Source: an uncultured Bacteroidota bacterium (lineage in GTDB: Bacteria > Bacteroidota > Bacteroidia > Flavobacteriales > Flavobacteriaceae). Taken from it: DNA of 33,410 bases. The notes beneath the pieces were generated by a model. That model was not told the origin of the DNA, searched no databases, and saw only the letters and a program-made list of their open reading frames with translations. Numbering within the stretch: position 1 is the stretch's first letter; the number at the start of each line of letters is the position of its first letter. Both the position numbers and the translations under genes were made by a program. This document shows, piece by piece, positions 33,230 to 33,410 of this stretch. The stretch is taken from contig CAIWKX010000034.1 in NCBI GenBank assembly GCA_903913315.1, positions 1 through 33,410 of the forward strand. Reading direction: 5' to 3'.

Positions 33230-33410
33230 TTGCTCCTACTTTTAATTTCTAATAGGTTCAAGTAACGTTCTGCACTCGATATTTTTTTAAAAGTAAGAGC
33301 AATTAACGTTCTTCAATAGCCTTGAAGATAAAAAGTAGGAGCAACTAACGTTCCGCAATAGCCTTGAAGATAAAAAGTAGGAGCAACTAACGTTCCACAA
33401 TAGCCTTGAA
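33230..33410. repeat. 42-bp tandem repeat array with an inverted partial copy
   Basis: Units are aligned on TAACGTTC at 33263, 33304, 33346 and 33388 (spacings 41, 42, 42). The last two differ at one position over the visible length; the first is degenerate. Consensus parts are AAAAGTAGGAGCAACTAACG then TTCCGCAATAGCCTTGAAGA. An inverted copy of AAAAGTAGGAGCAA lies at 33230-33243. There are no variable spacers. The array runs off the window. Confidence 0.85.

Noticed and set aside
33251..33410. CRISPR array
   Set aside because: The whole 42-bp unit repeats without variable spacers, and no cas gene is in the window.

Overview
The window looks like chromosome of a Flavobacterium-type member of the Bacteroidota. 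Reasons seen in the sequence: strongly AT-rich DNA; TAnnTTTG -7 promoter elements before many genes; two secreted proteins ending in type IX secretion (T9SS) sorting domains; a fused MurF-alanine racemase; and a SusC-like TonB receptor with an N-terminal carboxypeptidase-regulatory-like domain. The species cannot be fixed from the window.

Left part, 1 to about 6980: the right-hand end of an integrated mobile element. It carries a Gp37/Gp68-like (DUF5131) three-Cys protein fused to a ParB-like and helix-turn-helix half, a 677-bp non-coding stretch with a strong promoter and several perfect palindromes, a long protein joining a divergent SF2 helicase module to a palm-polymerase-like C-terminus, a small probable DNA-binding protein, and a tyrosine recombinase with a zinc-ribbon-like N-terminus. 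The recombinase points at the 3' end of a tRNA-Ala(GGC) gene, the likely attachment site. The other end lies outside the window. No relaxase, conjugation or capsid gene is visible. This is the most unusual region.

Middle part, 6981 to about 25918: ordinary chromosome. A TlpA-like thioredoxin/DUF6029 pair reads into the tRNA and is divergent from an Omp28-like lipoprotein. Then come a small membrane protein, a QueD/PTPS homologue, LpxH, a peptidoglycan-binding-domain protein, RecJ, RsmI with an acidic partner, thymidine kinase overlapping MurF-Alr, MscL, Asd, a His-rich protein with a ZnuD-like TonB receptor, a DoxX-like protein, MtgA and a DAO-type oxidoreductase.

Right part, 26129 to the end: a reprolysin-like metallopeptidase with FN3 and GEVED domains and a PL6-type polysaccharide lyase, both T9SS cargo with nearly identical sorting domains; a small lipoprotein; an unrecognised 314-residue protein; and a gene-free end with a perfect LacI-type palindrome followed by a 42-bp tandem repeat array running off the window.

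The best candidates for something undescribed are the integrated element (fused Gp37/Gp68-ParB protein, helicase-polymerase protein, palindrome-rich leader) and the right-end repeat array. These are hypotheses read from sequence alone.
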